Source of the DNA: Flavonifractor sp963557075
GTDB lineage: Bacteria > Bacillota > Clostridia > Oscillospirales > Oscillospiraceae
DNA length: 6,848 nt
NCBI GenBank assembly: GCA_963557075.1
Contig: CAUWDA010000083.1
Location: 1-6,848 of the forward strand
Direction: 5' to 3'
Of this stretch, positions 1 through 6,208 are shown piece by piece (positions within the stretch are counted from its first letter, which is position 1; every line of letters starts with the position of its first letter). The position numbers and the translations under genes are program-made. The notes under the pieces are model-generated. The model saw nothing but the letters and a program-made list of their open reading frames with translations, was not told the origin of the DNA and made no database searches.

Positions 1-1359
1 CTGGGGCCCCAGGTGCTCGTCATACCAGGGCTTGAGGGAGTCCAGGTACAGGGAGTAGGAGTTGAGCCAGTTGATGGCCGGGAAGTGGCGCTTGTAGGCC
101 AGGGAGGCGTCCAGGGCCCAGAACACCTTGACGATGCGCATGGTGGCCTGGCTGACCGGCTCGGACAGGTCGCCGCCGGGAGGGGATACGGCGCCCACCG
201 CGGTCAGGGAGCCCATGCGGCTCTCATCGGAGCCAATGCACTCCACCATACCGGCCCGCTCGTAGAACTGGGCCAGGCGGGAGGACAGGTAGGCGGGGTA
301 GCCCTCCTCGCCGGGCATCTCCTCCAGGCGGCCGGACATCTCGCGCAGGGCCTCGGCCCAGCGGGAGGTGGAGTCGGCGATAACGGCCACATGGTAACCC
401 ATGTCCCGGAAGTACTCGGCGATGGTGATGCCGGTGTAGATGGAGGCCTCACGGGCGGCCACCGGCATATCGGAGGTATTGGCGATGAGGACGGTCCGCT
501 TCATCAGGGACTCGCCGGTGCGGGGGTCCACCAGCTCGGGGAACTCCCGCAGCACGTCGGTCATCTCGTTGCCCCGCTCGCCGCAGCCGATGTAGACCAC
601 GATGTCCACGTCGGACCACTTGGCCAGCTGGTGCTGCATGACGGTCTTGCCCGAGCCGAAGGGGCCGGGGATGGCGGCGGTGCCGCCCTTGGCCACGGGG
701 AACATGGCGTCCACGATGCGCTGGCCGGACAGCAGGGGGGTCTTGGGGGGATACTTATGCTTGTAGGGGCGGCCCACACGGACGGGCCACTTCTGCACCA
801 TGGTGAGATCATGCTTCTCGCCCTGGTCGTCCACCAGCACGGCCACGGTGTCCAGTACGGTGAACTCGCCGGACTGGATGGACTGGATGGTGCCGCTCAT
901 CTTGGGGGGGATCATGATCTTGTGGAGCACCACGCTGGTCTCCTGGACGGTGCCGATGACATCGCCGCCGACCACCTTGGCGCCGGGCTGGACGGTGGCG
1001 GTGAACTGCCACTTCTTCTCCCGGTCCAGAGCGGGGACCTCCACGCCGCGGGGCAGGTTATTGGAGCCCGCCACCTTCATGATGCCCTCCAGGGGACGCT
1101 GGATGCCGTCGTAAATATTCTCAATGATGCCGGGGCCCAGCTCCACGGACATGGGGGCGCCGGTGGTCTCCACCACGGCGCCGGGACCCAGGCCGGAGGT
1201 CTCCTCGTAGACCTGGATGGAGGCGGAGTCGCCGTTCATGGTGAGGATCTCACCGATCAGGCGCTGCTCGCCCACGCGGACCACGTCGGCCATGTTGGCG
1301 TCGGTCAGTCCGGTGGCCACCACCAGCGGGCCGGAGACTTTGACGATTTTTCCGCTCAA
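1..1359 (-). CDS. ntpA: V-type ATPase catalytic subunit A (partial, 3' end off the left edge)
   Basis: Catalytic subunit of the V1 head: three copies alternate with subunit B, and ATP hydrolysis or synthesis drives or uses rotor rotation. I translated the frame by hand and it is open from the start to base 1, giving 453 residues; the family is about 580-600, so the C-terminal helical part is missing only because the window ends. Visible elements are an N-terminal beta-barrel beginning KIVKVSGPLVVA, the A-specific bulge region at about 110-190, the Walker A loop GPFGSGKT at 232-239, the catalytic glutamate in GCGERGNE (E261), the Walker B strand VAVIADSTSR ending near 333 (D329), and FPAINWLNSYS near 425-435. 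K238, E261 and D329 fall at the same numbers as in E. hirae NtpA. The start is TTG at 1359-1357, with AGAAGG nine bases upstream; an in-frame TTG at 1368 abuts that site and is less likely. Unlike its neighbours it sits 405 bases after the preceding gene. Subunits B and D should follow. Confidence 0.97.
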   Translation of the reverse strand, partial: MSGKIVKVSGPLVVATGLTDANMADVVRVGEQRLIGEILTMNGDSASIQVYEETSGLGPGAVVETTGAPMSVELGPGIIENIYDGIQRPLEGIMKVAGSNNLPRGVEVPALDREKKWQFTATVQPGAKVVGGDVIGTVQETSVVLHKIMIPPKMSGTIQSIQSGEFTVLDTVAVLVDDQGEKHDLTMVQKWPVRVGRPYKHKYPPKTPLLSGQRIVDAMFPVAKGGTAAIPGPFGSGKTVMQHQLAKWSDVDIVVYIGCGERGNEMTDVLREFPELVDPRTGESLMKRTVLIANTSDMPVAAREASIYTGITIAEYFRDMGYHVAVIADSTSRWAEALREMSGRLEEMPGEEGYPAYLSSRLAQFYERAGMVECIGSDESRMGSLTAVGAVSPPGGDLSEPVSQATMRIVKVFWALDASLAYKRHFPAINWLNSYSLYLDSLKPWYDEHLGPQ

Positions 1360-1451
1360 ATAGCTCAACCTTCTTTCTCGTCGGCGCAAACTGCACATCC
1401 TTCACGTCCCCGTAAACAGGAACGCTCACTCGTTCCGTTGCGCCTCCTCCT

Positions 1452-1486
1452 CCCCGCCGGACCCACTTCGTTGGGCTCCGGCGGGG
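1452..1486. repeat. Long inverted repeat (GC-rich hairpin)
   Basis: CCCCGCCGG at 1452-1460 is the exact reverse complement of CCGGCGGGG at 1478-1486. The pairing continues inward (1461 with 1477, then 1462-1465 with 1472-1475) around a single bulged base at 1476, giving about 14 pairs and a 6-base loop. It is the strongest fold in the F-A gap and has no T tract on either side. It sits five bases from the next inverted repeat. Confidence 0.75.
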
Positions 1487-1490
1487 GTGC

Positions 1491-1511
1491 GGGCGGCCAT
1501 AAAGGCCGCCC
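1491..1511. repeat. Inverted repeat, GGGCGGCC / GGCCGCCC
   Basis: Perfect 8-base arms (1491-1498 and 1504-1511) enclose a 5-base AT-only loop. Read on the minus strand, with its TAGG flank, it resembles short palindromes I associate with intergenic regions of high-GC gut Clostridia. That resemblance is from memory and was not checked by search. It does not look like a terminator. Confidence 0.65.
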
Positions 1512-1528
1512 CTACGTGCCTCGCAGAG

Positions 1529-1551
1529 TTTCCGGCGTATGACGCCGGAAA
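1529..1551. repeat. Inverted repeat with 10-base arms
   Basis: TTTCCGGCGT at 1529-1538 pairs perfectly with ACGCCGGAAA at 1542-1551 around a 3-base loop. Because the arms begin with T and end with A, each strand reads as a hairpin with an A/T rim, but there are too few Us after the stem on either strand for an efficient intrinsic terminator. A weak terminator or an RNA-processing site cannot be excluded. Confidence 0.65.
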
Positions 1552-1563
1552 GAAGATCAAAAT

Positions 1564-1646
1564 TTGTGCGCAGCAGGACACACCCCAGGGTGCCTTCTCT
1601 TGCCCCTGCGGGGCAATTCACCTTGTGCGCCTGCGGAGCACACCCC
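1564..1646. repeat. Pair of imperfect direct repeats
   Basis: Two units, 1564-1586 and 1623-1646, share the arms TTGTGCGC and CACACCCC and differ in the 7-8 bases between. Both are followed by a similar TGCC-containing stretch. The units lie 59 bases apart, start to start, with the small hairpin 1600-1616 (TTGCCCC / GGGGCAA, 3-base loop) between them. The second unit also overlaps the hairpin 1633-1658 (arms GCGGAGCA and TGCTCCGC). This suggests an old local duplication of a repeat module. Confidence 0.55.
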
Positions 1647-1672
1647 TGCCTGCTCCGCCACCGGCGGGCAGC

Positions 1673-1692
1673 CACCCGCATGGGCGCGGGTG
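1673..1692. repeat. Inverted repeat, CACCCGC / GCGGGTG
   Basis: Seven-base perfect arms at 1673-1679 and 1686-1692 with a 6-base loop. It lies between the direct-repeat pair and the hairpin at 1703-1732. No adjacent T run is present. Confidence 0.5.
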
Positions 1693-1702
1693 AGGGGGGT
1701 AT

Positions 1703-1732
1703 CGAAGGCGGTTTCCTCGGGAACCGCCTTCG
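1703..1732. repeat. Inverted repeat with 11-base arms after subunit F
   Basis: CGAAGGCGGTT at 1703-1713 and AACCGCCTTCG at 1722-1732 are exact reverse complements around an 8-base loop. In the minus-strand transcript it is the second stem after the F stop codon. No U tract follows in either direction, so it is not a classical intrinsic terminator. A role in protecting the 3' end of a processed upstream message is possible but is inference. Confidence 0.65.
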
Positions 1733-1737
1733 TATCT

Positions 1738-1758
1738 AGGGGGGACAGCGTCCCCCCT
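1738..1758. repeat. G6/C6 inverted repeat just after the subunit F stop
   Basis: Nine-base perfect arms (1738-1746 and 1750-1758; core GGGGGGAC / GTCCCCCC) with a 3-base loop. In the transcript it lies only six bases after the F stop codon, where a terminator or attenuator would sit. The sequence after it on the minus strand (AGATACGAAGG) lacks a U run, so I call it a hairpin and not a terminator. Confidence 0.65.
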
Positions 1759-1764
1759 GGAAGG

Positions 1765-2079
1765 TCAAAGAATATCTGCGCCCACGGCCCGCTCCACGGC
1801 GCTCTTGACGTTGGCCATGCCGATACCCAGAGAGCCGCCCTTGCCGGGGATGAGGATAATGGCCGGCGTCAGCTCATCCTTGTACCGCTCCAGCTCCGCC
1901 TGCATCCCGGCCGCATATTGCTCGGTCAGGTAGATCACCGCGTAATTCTCCCGGGCCAGGGTGTGGAGGATCTGCTTGGCCTCCTCTACAGTCTCGGCGG
2001 GGAACACGTCCAGTCCCAGGGCCTTGAAGCCCAGCACGCTGTCCTTGTCCCCCAGCACTGCGATTCTATACTTAGACAT
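1765..2079 (-). CDS. V-type ATPase subunit F (central stalk)
   Basis: Small V1 rotor subunit that binds subunit D in the central stalk and modulates ATPase activity; it corresponds to NtpG in E. hirae naming. The 104 residues match the family's usual length of about 100. The N-terminus YRIAVLGDKDSVLGFKALG, the strand around residues 46-52 (YAVIYLT) and the segment IILIPGKGG at 74-82 give the expected CheY-like alpha/beta fold. A C-terminal helix (about residues 87-100) would insert toward the A/B head and D. I chose ATG at 2079-2077. A longer frame starts at 2178, but its extra 33 residues are Pro/Ser-rich and are the C gene read in another frame. The start overlaps the end of the C gene by 8 bases (ATGTCTAA), and the ribosome site is weak, so translation probably depends on ribosomes finishing C. 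It is the last gene before the 405-base gap. Confidence 0.95.
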   Translation of the reverse strand: MSKYRIAVLGDKDSVLGFKALGLDVFPAETVEEAKQILHTLARENYAVIYLTEQYAAGMQAELERYKDELTPAIILIPGKGGSLGIGMANVKSAVERAVGADIL

Positions 2080-3070
2080 AGGACTCACGCAGCCTTTCCC
2101 GGATGGTATCTCCGTCCAGTCCCGCCATACGGCCGGACAGGATGGTGCGGATGGCGGTGAACTCGGTCTCCCTGGCATACAGATAGCCGATCACCGCCTG
2201 CTCCCCAAAGGGGATGCGGCGGGCCTGGGCCAGATAGCCCATCACCGCGTTGTCACACAGCCGCTCAAAGGCGGTAAGCTCCCCGCTGCCGGGGGCAGTG
2301 AGGGCGGCGCCTGCGGCGGCCGCCTCGCTGAGAGGTCCCGCCCGGAACAGAGCCGCCAGGTCGTTGCCCTTGCCCGAGGTGAGGGTGTGTACCTCCACAT
2401 TGCCGCCGGGCAGCAGCACCTGATTGAGGAAGTCGGAGCCCTTGCCCATGCGGGCCGCCCGGACTGCGGAGCGCAGGTTGGTGGCGTCGATGAGCAGGCG
2501 GACATAGCCCTCCAGGAAGGGGCTTCCCACCCCCCTGGCCGCCTCTGTCATCTCCGCAAAGTAGGCCCGGTCCAGCACGAAGTCGGCCAGCTGGGGATCT
2601 CCGCCGCCGTTGAGCAGCTCACGGGCCTGAACCACAGCCCGCCGGAAGGGGTCGGTAAAGTCCCGCAGGTTATCCCGCTGGTAGGCCTCCTTGACCCGGG
2701 CGGCAGGCCAGCGCCCGCCCTCCATCAGCAGCCGGTCCGGCTCGGCCCCCACGGCGGAGGCCTTGATAAGGGTCTTGGCATTGTGGTAGTCGTATTTCAT
2801 CTGAAATACCTCCACCAGCCGCTTGTCGGGCACCGCACCCTTGAGCTCCCCGTACAGGGCGATCCGGGCATTGGAGAGCAGCTCATCCAGCCCGGCATGG
2901 GTGAGGGCGGGCAGCTCTCCGTAGCCGCACTCGGCCAGGACCTTCACGGCCTCGTCGTCGGTGCGGGCGTCCAGCATCCGCTCCATCCGCTCCCGGGTCA
3001 GGAGACGGTTCTCCATGGCCCGGATGCGGGCGGATATGGTCAGATAGTCGGTATCTTTGATCTTAGCCAA
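2072..3070 (-). CDS. ntpC: V-type ATPase subunit C (d subunit, rotor connector)
   Basis: Funnel-shaped, largely helical subunit that sits on the K ring and couples it to the D-F central stalk. The protein has 332 residues, close to the 330-350 typical of the family. Recognisable segments are the N-terminal DTDYLTISARIRAMENRLL, the motif KYDYHNAKTLIK at 92-103, the DATNLRSAVRAAR segment at 195-207 that recurs in the pseudo-repeats of this fold, and the C-terminal block PFGEQAVIGYLYARETE at 287-303. There is no signal peptide or membrane segment. The start is TTG at 3070-3068, seven bases after a strong AAGGAGG (3084-3078). No ATG near it gives the conserved N-terminus. The ribosome site lies in one arm of a hairpin (see the 3079-3096 entry). 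The gene is 30 bases after subunit E and overlaps F by 8 bases. Confidence 0.96.
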   Translation of the reverse strand: MAKIKDTDYLTISARIRAMENRLLTRERMERMLDARTDDEAVKVLAECGYGELPALTHAGLDELLSNARIALYGELKGAVPDKRLVEVFQMKYDYHNAKTLIKASAVGAEPDRLLMEGGRWPAARVKEAYQRDNLRDFTDPFRRAVVQARELLNGGGDPQLADFVLDRAYFAEMTEAARGVGSPFLEGYVRLLIDATNLRSAVRAARMGKGSDFLNQVLLPGGNVEVHTLTSGKGNDLAALFRAGPLSEAAAAGAALTAPGSGELTAFERLCDNAVMGYLAQARRIPFGEQAVIGYLYARETEFTAIRTILSGRMAGLDGDTIRERLRESYV

Positions 3071-3077
3071 AATGTTG

Positions 3078-3084
3078 CCTCCTT
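3078..3084 (-). promoter_or_regulatory. Ribosome binding site of subunit C
   Basis: AAGGAGG on the minus strand, seven bases before TTG. It fixes the non-ATG start of the C gene. Six of its seven bases lie in the arm of the hairpin described at 3079-3096. Confidence 0.8.
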
Positions 3085-3096
3085 ACTTGTAAGGAG
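3079..3096 (-). promoter_or_regulatory. Hairpin that would mask the subunit C ribosome site
   Basis: In the transcript CUCCUUA (3096-3090) pairs perfectly with UAAGGAG (3085-3079) around the loop CAAG. The second arm is the Shine-Dalgarno sequence of subunit C. The stem begins four bases after the subunit E stop codon, so a ribosome terminating on E would cover and open it. The pairing is seen directly; translational coupling of C to E is the inference. Confidence 0.6.
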
Positions 3097-3100
3097 CGCA

Positions 3101-3688
3101 TCAGTCAAAGAGCACCTTGGCCACCTCGCGGTCCATCTCGCCCCGCTGGAGGCGCACCAGAGTCTCAAAGGTGCAGTTGACCTCCACGTCCCCGTCGCTG
3201 AGGATGAGCCCCCCCTTGATGGGGCGGGACTGCTCAGACATGGTCAGGTGTCCGTCCTTCAGGCGCTCGTTGGCCTGGGTGACCACCGCCTTGCCGTAGC
3301 GGGCGCGGTCCTTCTGAGAGAAGATGACCGCCTCCCGCCCGGTGGAGGAGGCCTTTACCGCCAGGTCGGCCAGCAGGTCCACATACTCCTTTTCGGGCAG
3401 CTCCACCAGCTGCTCCAGCGCCAGGTCGTAGGCCTTGGAGAGCATCTCCTGTTTGGCGGCCAGCTCCAGCTTGCGGGCGTCCAGCTGGGCCACGCTGGCC
3501 AGCCGCTCTACCCGCTCGTCGGCGTTGCGGCGGCCCCGGGCCAGAATCTCCTCGCTCTCCCGCTTGGCCTGGGCCTCATAACGGGCCAGGATCTCGTCCG
3601 CCTGGCTGCGGGCCTGGGCGTTGATGTCGTCGATCTCCCGTCCGGCGTCGGCGGCGATACGCCCGGTGATTTTTTCAATTCCGTCCAT
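3101..3688 (-). CDS. ntpE: V-type ATPase subunit E (peripheral stalk)
   Basis: Stator subunit: with subunit G/H it forms the coiled-coil peripheral stalks that hold the A/B head against the torque of the rotor and connect it to subunit I. The protein has 195 residues, a normal length. Residues about 1-95 are an uninterrupted charged helix rich in Ala, Glu and Arg (for example IAADAGREIDDINAQARSQA), as expected for the stalk. Residues about 100-195 form the globular head that caps the A/B hexamer, with the family signature GGLILSDGDVEVNCTFETL at 159-177 and a C-terminus ending VAKVLFD. ATG at 3688-3686 is preceded by AAGGAGT (3700-3694) at a five-base spacing, which fixes the start. The gene begins 14 bases after the K stop and is followed by the 30-base gap that holds the hairpin over the C ribosome site. 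Confidence 0.96.
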   Translation of the reverse strand: MDGIEKITGRIAADAGREIDDINAQARSQADEILARYEAQAKRESEEILARGRRNADERVERLASVAQLDARKLELAAKQEMLSKAYDLALEQLVELPEKEYVDLLADLAVKASSTGREAVIFSQKDRARYGKAVVTQANERLKDGHLTMSEQSRPIKGGLILSDGDVEVNCTFETLVRLQRGEMDREVAKVLFD

Positions 3689-3702
3689 AGTCTACTCCTT
3701 GC

Positions 3703-4197
3703 TCAGAAGCCGAACATGATCATCAGGAAGGAGATCAGCAGGGACAGGATGGCGTAGAACTCCACGATGATACACAGCACCATGCCCTTGGACCAGTCGT
3801 TGGGGTTCTTGGCCACGATGTTGATGGAGGCAGCGGCCACGCGGCCCTGGGCAATACCGGAGAGCAGACCGCCCAGCGCCATGGGGATGCAGGCGGCCAG
3901 GATCAGCAGGCCGTGGGCCGCCGTAAGCTCGCCCACAGTGCCGTTGAACAGCCCCATCTTCATCAGGGCCAGGAAGCCGATGACCAGGCCGTACAGGCCC
4001 TGGGTGCCGGGGATGACTTGCAGGATCATGCACTTGGAGAACTGAGAGGGGTCCTCGGCCAGCAGGCCGGCGCCCGCCTCACCGGCCAGGCCGGTGCCCT
4101 TGGCGGAGCCGATGCAGGCCAGACCGGCGGCGAGAGCGGCGCCCAGGAAGCCAAAGAAGGGGCCGGAGTAGTTCGTCAGAAATTCAGCGAATGTCAT
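3703..4197 (-). CDS. ntpK: V-type ATPase subunit K (c-ring proteolipid, probably Na+ binding)
   Basis: Membrane rotor-ring subunit that carries the ion through Vo. The 164-residue protein is a tandem duplication of the two-helix proteolipid hairpin: four membrane helices at about 11-33, 56-80, 93-117 and 138-162, matching the V-type K size of about 155-165. Each hairpin starts with a related block (GSAKGTGLAGEAGAG at 30-44; GIAQGRVAAASINIVAK at 114-130). Only helix 4 has the ion-binding carboxylate, E146 in VEFYAI. Helix 2 has IPGTQGLYG (62-70), and Q117 lies in GIAQG; together T65, Q66, Q117 and E146 match the Na+ ligands T64, Q65, Q110 and E139 of E. hirae NtpK. ATG at 4197 gives the conserved length and has AAGGAGG nine bases upstream. 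A longer in-frame start at 4236 adds 13 residues that overlap the end of I and is rejected. One base separates it from the I stop codon. Confidence 0.97.
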   Translation of the reverse strand: MTFAEFLTNYSGPFFGFLGAALAAGLACIGSAKGTGLAGEAGAGLLAEDPSQFSKCMILQVIPGTQGLYGLVIGFLALMKMGLFNGTVGELTAAHGLLILAACIPMALGGLLSGIAQGRVAAASINIVAKNPNDWSKGMVLCIIVEFYAILSLLISFLMIMFGF

Positions 4198-4198
4198 G

Positions 4199-6208
4199 TT
4201 ACTGTTCCTCCTTAATGTCGACATACGTTGTCGCAATATTCAGGGGCCGCCAGGGGCGTCCGCCCTCTTGATAGAACTGCTTGAAGAATTCCAGATATTG
4301 CAGTCGGGACGTGTGGACATAGGTGCCGATCACGTTCAGGCCGATGTTGAAGGCGTGGCCCACGATAAAGATCACAAAGAAGATGGGGATACCGATGACC
4401 GGGGGCAGGCCGCCGCCGGGCATGGCGCCCAGGATGTTGAACACCTGGCCGATGACCGAGCCGGCCAGCATCATCACCATCAGGCGGGAATAGGACAGCA
4501 CGTCGCCGAAGTAACCCGTCACGCCGTTGTACACCGCGCCGATGACCGCCGTCACCCGGCCGAAGCCCTTGGCCGAACGGCCCTGGCCCAGCAGCATCAG
4601 GCAGCCGATGATGAGCACCACCGGGAACCCGGCCACGTTGCCGATCCCCAGGGCAAACAGGGCGATACCCGCAAAGATGACCCACCAGGTACCCACGTCC
4701 AGGATGGCGTCTACCACCTTTCCGTCCCGGCAGAGCATCCAGAACTTCACCGCCATGCCCACCAGGATCTGCACCAGGCCCACCGCCAGGGAGAACACCA
4801 GCACCGTCATGGGGTCGCCCATCACGTTGAGCAGGGGGCCGGGCACGCCGGTCACCCCGTCGGGCACCGACAGGAAGGGGATCACCGGCTGGGGCAGCCC
4901 CAGCATACTGGTGAACTGGACCAAAAAGTCGGAGAAAAAGCCGCCGGTGAAAAATCCGATGACCGCAGAGGAGAGTCCGCACATGATCATCAGCCGGATC
5001 AGCTGTCCGAACCCGCCCTTGGGCCGCACCCTGTGGTTGATGAAGGCACAGACCCCCGCCAGGATCAGGCCGTAGCCCAGATCGGCAAACATGAACCCGA
5101 AGAAGAACACATAGAAGGGCATCATCAGCCCGTTGGGGTCCACGCCGTTGTAGGCGGGCAGGGAGTACATCTCGGTGATGGTGGTCAGCGGCTCGGTAAA
5201 TCGGTTGCTCTTCAGCTTCACCGGCACCACCGGATAGTCCTCGGGAGCCGGGTCCTGGGTCTCCCAGCAGCAGTCATACCGGCTCAGGGTCTCTGCCATC
5301 TTCTCCTCGTCGGGGACGGGCACCCAGCCTTCCAGGAAAAATGCGGCGCTGCTGTCCAGCAGACGGCAGCGGGCCTCCTCCCGGGCGATCTCCTGGGCCG
5401 CCCGGTCCAGGCACTGCTCCAAAGCGCCCTTCCGGGGGGCATATTCCCCCACCTGGGCAATGGTGGTCTCCAGCTCCCGTCCGGCGGCGGCCAGCTGGTC
5501 GTCCAGCCGCCTGTCGTTCTCCGCCGCGGTGCCGGTCCACCCCCGCAGGGAGGACCGGGAGAAACCGTACTCCTTCAACACCTCCTGGCACGCCTCCGCC
5601 CCGCTGCGGTGGCAGAGGAGGACCAGATAGTTCAGCTCGTTGTCCGCACCGGCCCGGATCAGCTCATACAGCTCGGTAACCGCCCCCAGCGCTCCGTCCA
5701 GGTCGTCCAGGTCGGTGGACGCGGCCACCGTACCGAACTGGACGGTCACCTCCTCGGTGGAGGCGGTCTCCAGGGGGATGTCCAGCCCCAGCCAGGGGGC
5801 CAGCGCCAGCTTTTGGGTCCTCAGCTTGTTCTGCTCGGCATACAGCGCGGAGATCTTCCGCTCCAGAGCCACCAGCTGCCCGGCGTCTGCCAGGCCGGTC
5901 CGGTAGGCCTCGTCGTTGAAGAGCTCTCCCTCGGTGATCACCGGTCTTGGGGTGAGGAGCCCGCCCTTCTGCTTGGGTCCGTATTTCTTCAGGGCCTTCA
6001 GGGCGTTCTCCACGCTGGCCCGGGCATCTCTTGCCCCGTTCAGCGCCCCGGTGTCCGGCCGCGTCAGGCTCGCCCAGGCGGGGTCCGCGGATCGGTCCCC
6101 CGGCTCGTCGATCTCCACGCAGCCCAAATGCTGAAGCTGCCGCAGCATGGACTCCCGCTGGTCCCGCATGCCGATAAGCCGCAGCCGCTTCATTTTCACA
6201 ATGGACAT
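4199..6208 (-). CDS. ntpI: V-type ATPase subunit I (a subunit, membrane stator)
   Basis: Stationary Vo subunit that provides the two half-channels for the ion and anchors the peripheral stalks. The protein has 669 residues, within the usual 640-680. Residues 1 to about 350 form a soluble, partly coiled-coil domain beginning MSIVKMKRLRLIGM. The C-terminal half has seven or eight hydrophobic helices, roughly at 361-390, 403-425, 466-492, 506-542, 575-597 and 605-628. Family landmarks are FFFGFMFADLGYGLIL (368-383), GYFGDVLSYSRLMVMMLAG (565-583) and HTSRLQYLEFFKQFY (632-646). R575 and R635 occupy the positions of the two essential channel arginines known in subunit a/I. ATG at 6208 shares its A with the TGA of the upstream G/H gene (TGATG), a classic coupled start. 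Its last codons contain the AAGGAGG used by subunit K. Confidence 0.97.
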   Translation of the reverse strand: MSIVKMKRLRLIGMRDQRESMLRQLQHLGCVEIDEPGDRSADPAWASLTRPDTGALNGARDARASVENALKALKKYGPKQKGGLLTPRPVITEGELFNDEAYRTGLADAGQLVALERKISALYAEQNKLRTQKLALAPWLGLDIPLETASTEEVTVQFGTVAASTDLDDLDGALGAVTELYELIRAGADNELNYLVLLCHRSGAEACQEVLKEYGFSRSSLRGWTGTAAENDRRLDDQLAAAGRELETTIAQVGEYAPRKGALEQCLDRAAQEIAREEARCRLLDSSAAFFLEGWVPVPDEEKMAETLSRYDCCWETQDPAPEDYPVVPVKLKSNRFTEPLTTITEMYSLPAYNGVDPNGLMMPFYVFFFGFMFADLGYGLILAGVCAFINHRVRPKGGFGQLIRLMIMCGLSSAVIGFFTGGFFSDFLVQFTSMLGLPQPVIPFLSVPDGVTGVPGPLLNVMGDPMTVLVFSLAVGLVQILVGMAVKFWMLCRDGKVVDAILDVGTWWVIFAGIALFALGIGNVAGFPVVLIIGCLMLLGQGRSAKGFGRVTAVIGAVYNGVTGYFGDVLSYSRLMVMMLAGSVIGQVFNILGAMPGGGLPPVIGIPIFFVIFIVGHAFNIGLNVIGTYVHTSRLQYLEFFKQFYQEGGRPWRPLNIATTYVDIKEEQ
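4207..4213 (-). promoter_or_regulatory. Ribosome binding site of subunit K inside the end of subunit I
   Basis: AAGGAGG (codons Lys-Glu near the I C-terminus) lies nine bases before the K ATG. It decides for the 4197 start over the longer in-frame start at 4236. A strong site suits the high copy number of the ring subunit. Confidence 0.8.

Larger units (their letters stand above)
1360..1764. other. Palindrome-rich intergenic region between subunits F and A
   Basis: This 405-base stretch interrupts an otherwise compact operon. I find no convincing gene in it. It contains at least nine inverted repeats: 1419-1436, 1452-1486, 1491-1511, 1529-1551, 1600-1616, 1633-1658, 1673-1692, 1703-1732 and 1738-1758. 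It also holds a pair of imperfect direct repeats at 1564-1586 and 1623-1646. None of the hairpins is followed on either strand by a T run of the kind an intrinsic terminator needs, and I found no convincing promoter for subunit A. The simplest reading is an accumulation of small non-coding repeat elements that transcription reads through. Such RNA structure could alter mRNA stability between the upstream genes and A-B-D. A minus-strand open frame across 1250-1681 is rich in Arg, Gly and Pro, is built from the palindromes and runs into the A gene out of frame, so I do not call it. Confidence 0.75.

Noticed and set aside
13..1542. 509-residue plus-strand open frame opposite subunit A
   Set aside because: Same antisense effect. 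It also runs on into the palindrome-rich gap, with no domain or ribosome site.
1250..1681. 143-residue minus-strand open frame covering the F-A gap
   Set aside because: Its sequence is produced by the inverted repeats, it is Arg/Gly/Pro-rich, and it overlaps the start of subunit A out of frame. No ribosome site or known motif was seen.
1703..1758. Intrinsic terminator after subunit F
   Set aside because: Two good stems are present, but neither is followed by a U run on the minus strand (or the plus strand), so termination is not supported.
1564..2160. 198-residue plus-strand open frame across the gap and subunit F
   Set aside because: It spans the repeats and then the antisense of F. The composition is low-complexity and no family was recognised.
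1961..3757. 598-residue plus-strand open frame opposite F, C and E
   Set aside because: Antisense shadow with low-complexity Gly/His/Leu/Gln composition. The minus strand here encodes three recognised V-ATPase subunits with ribosome sites.
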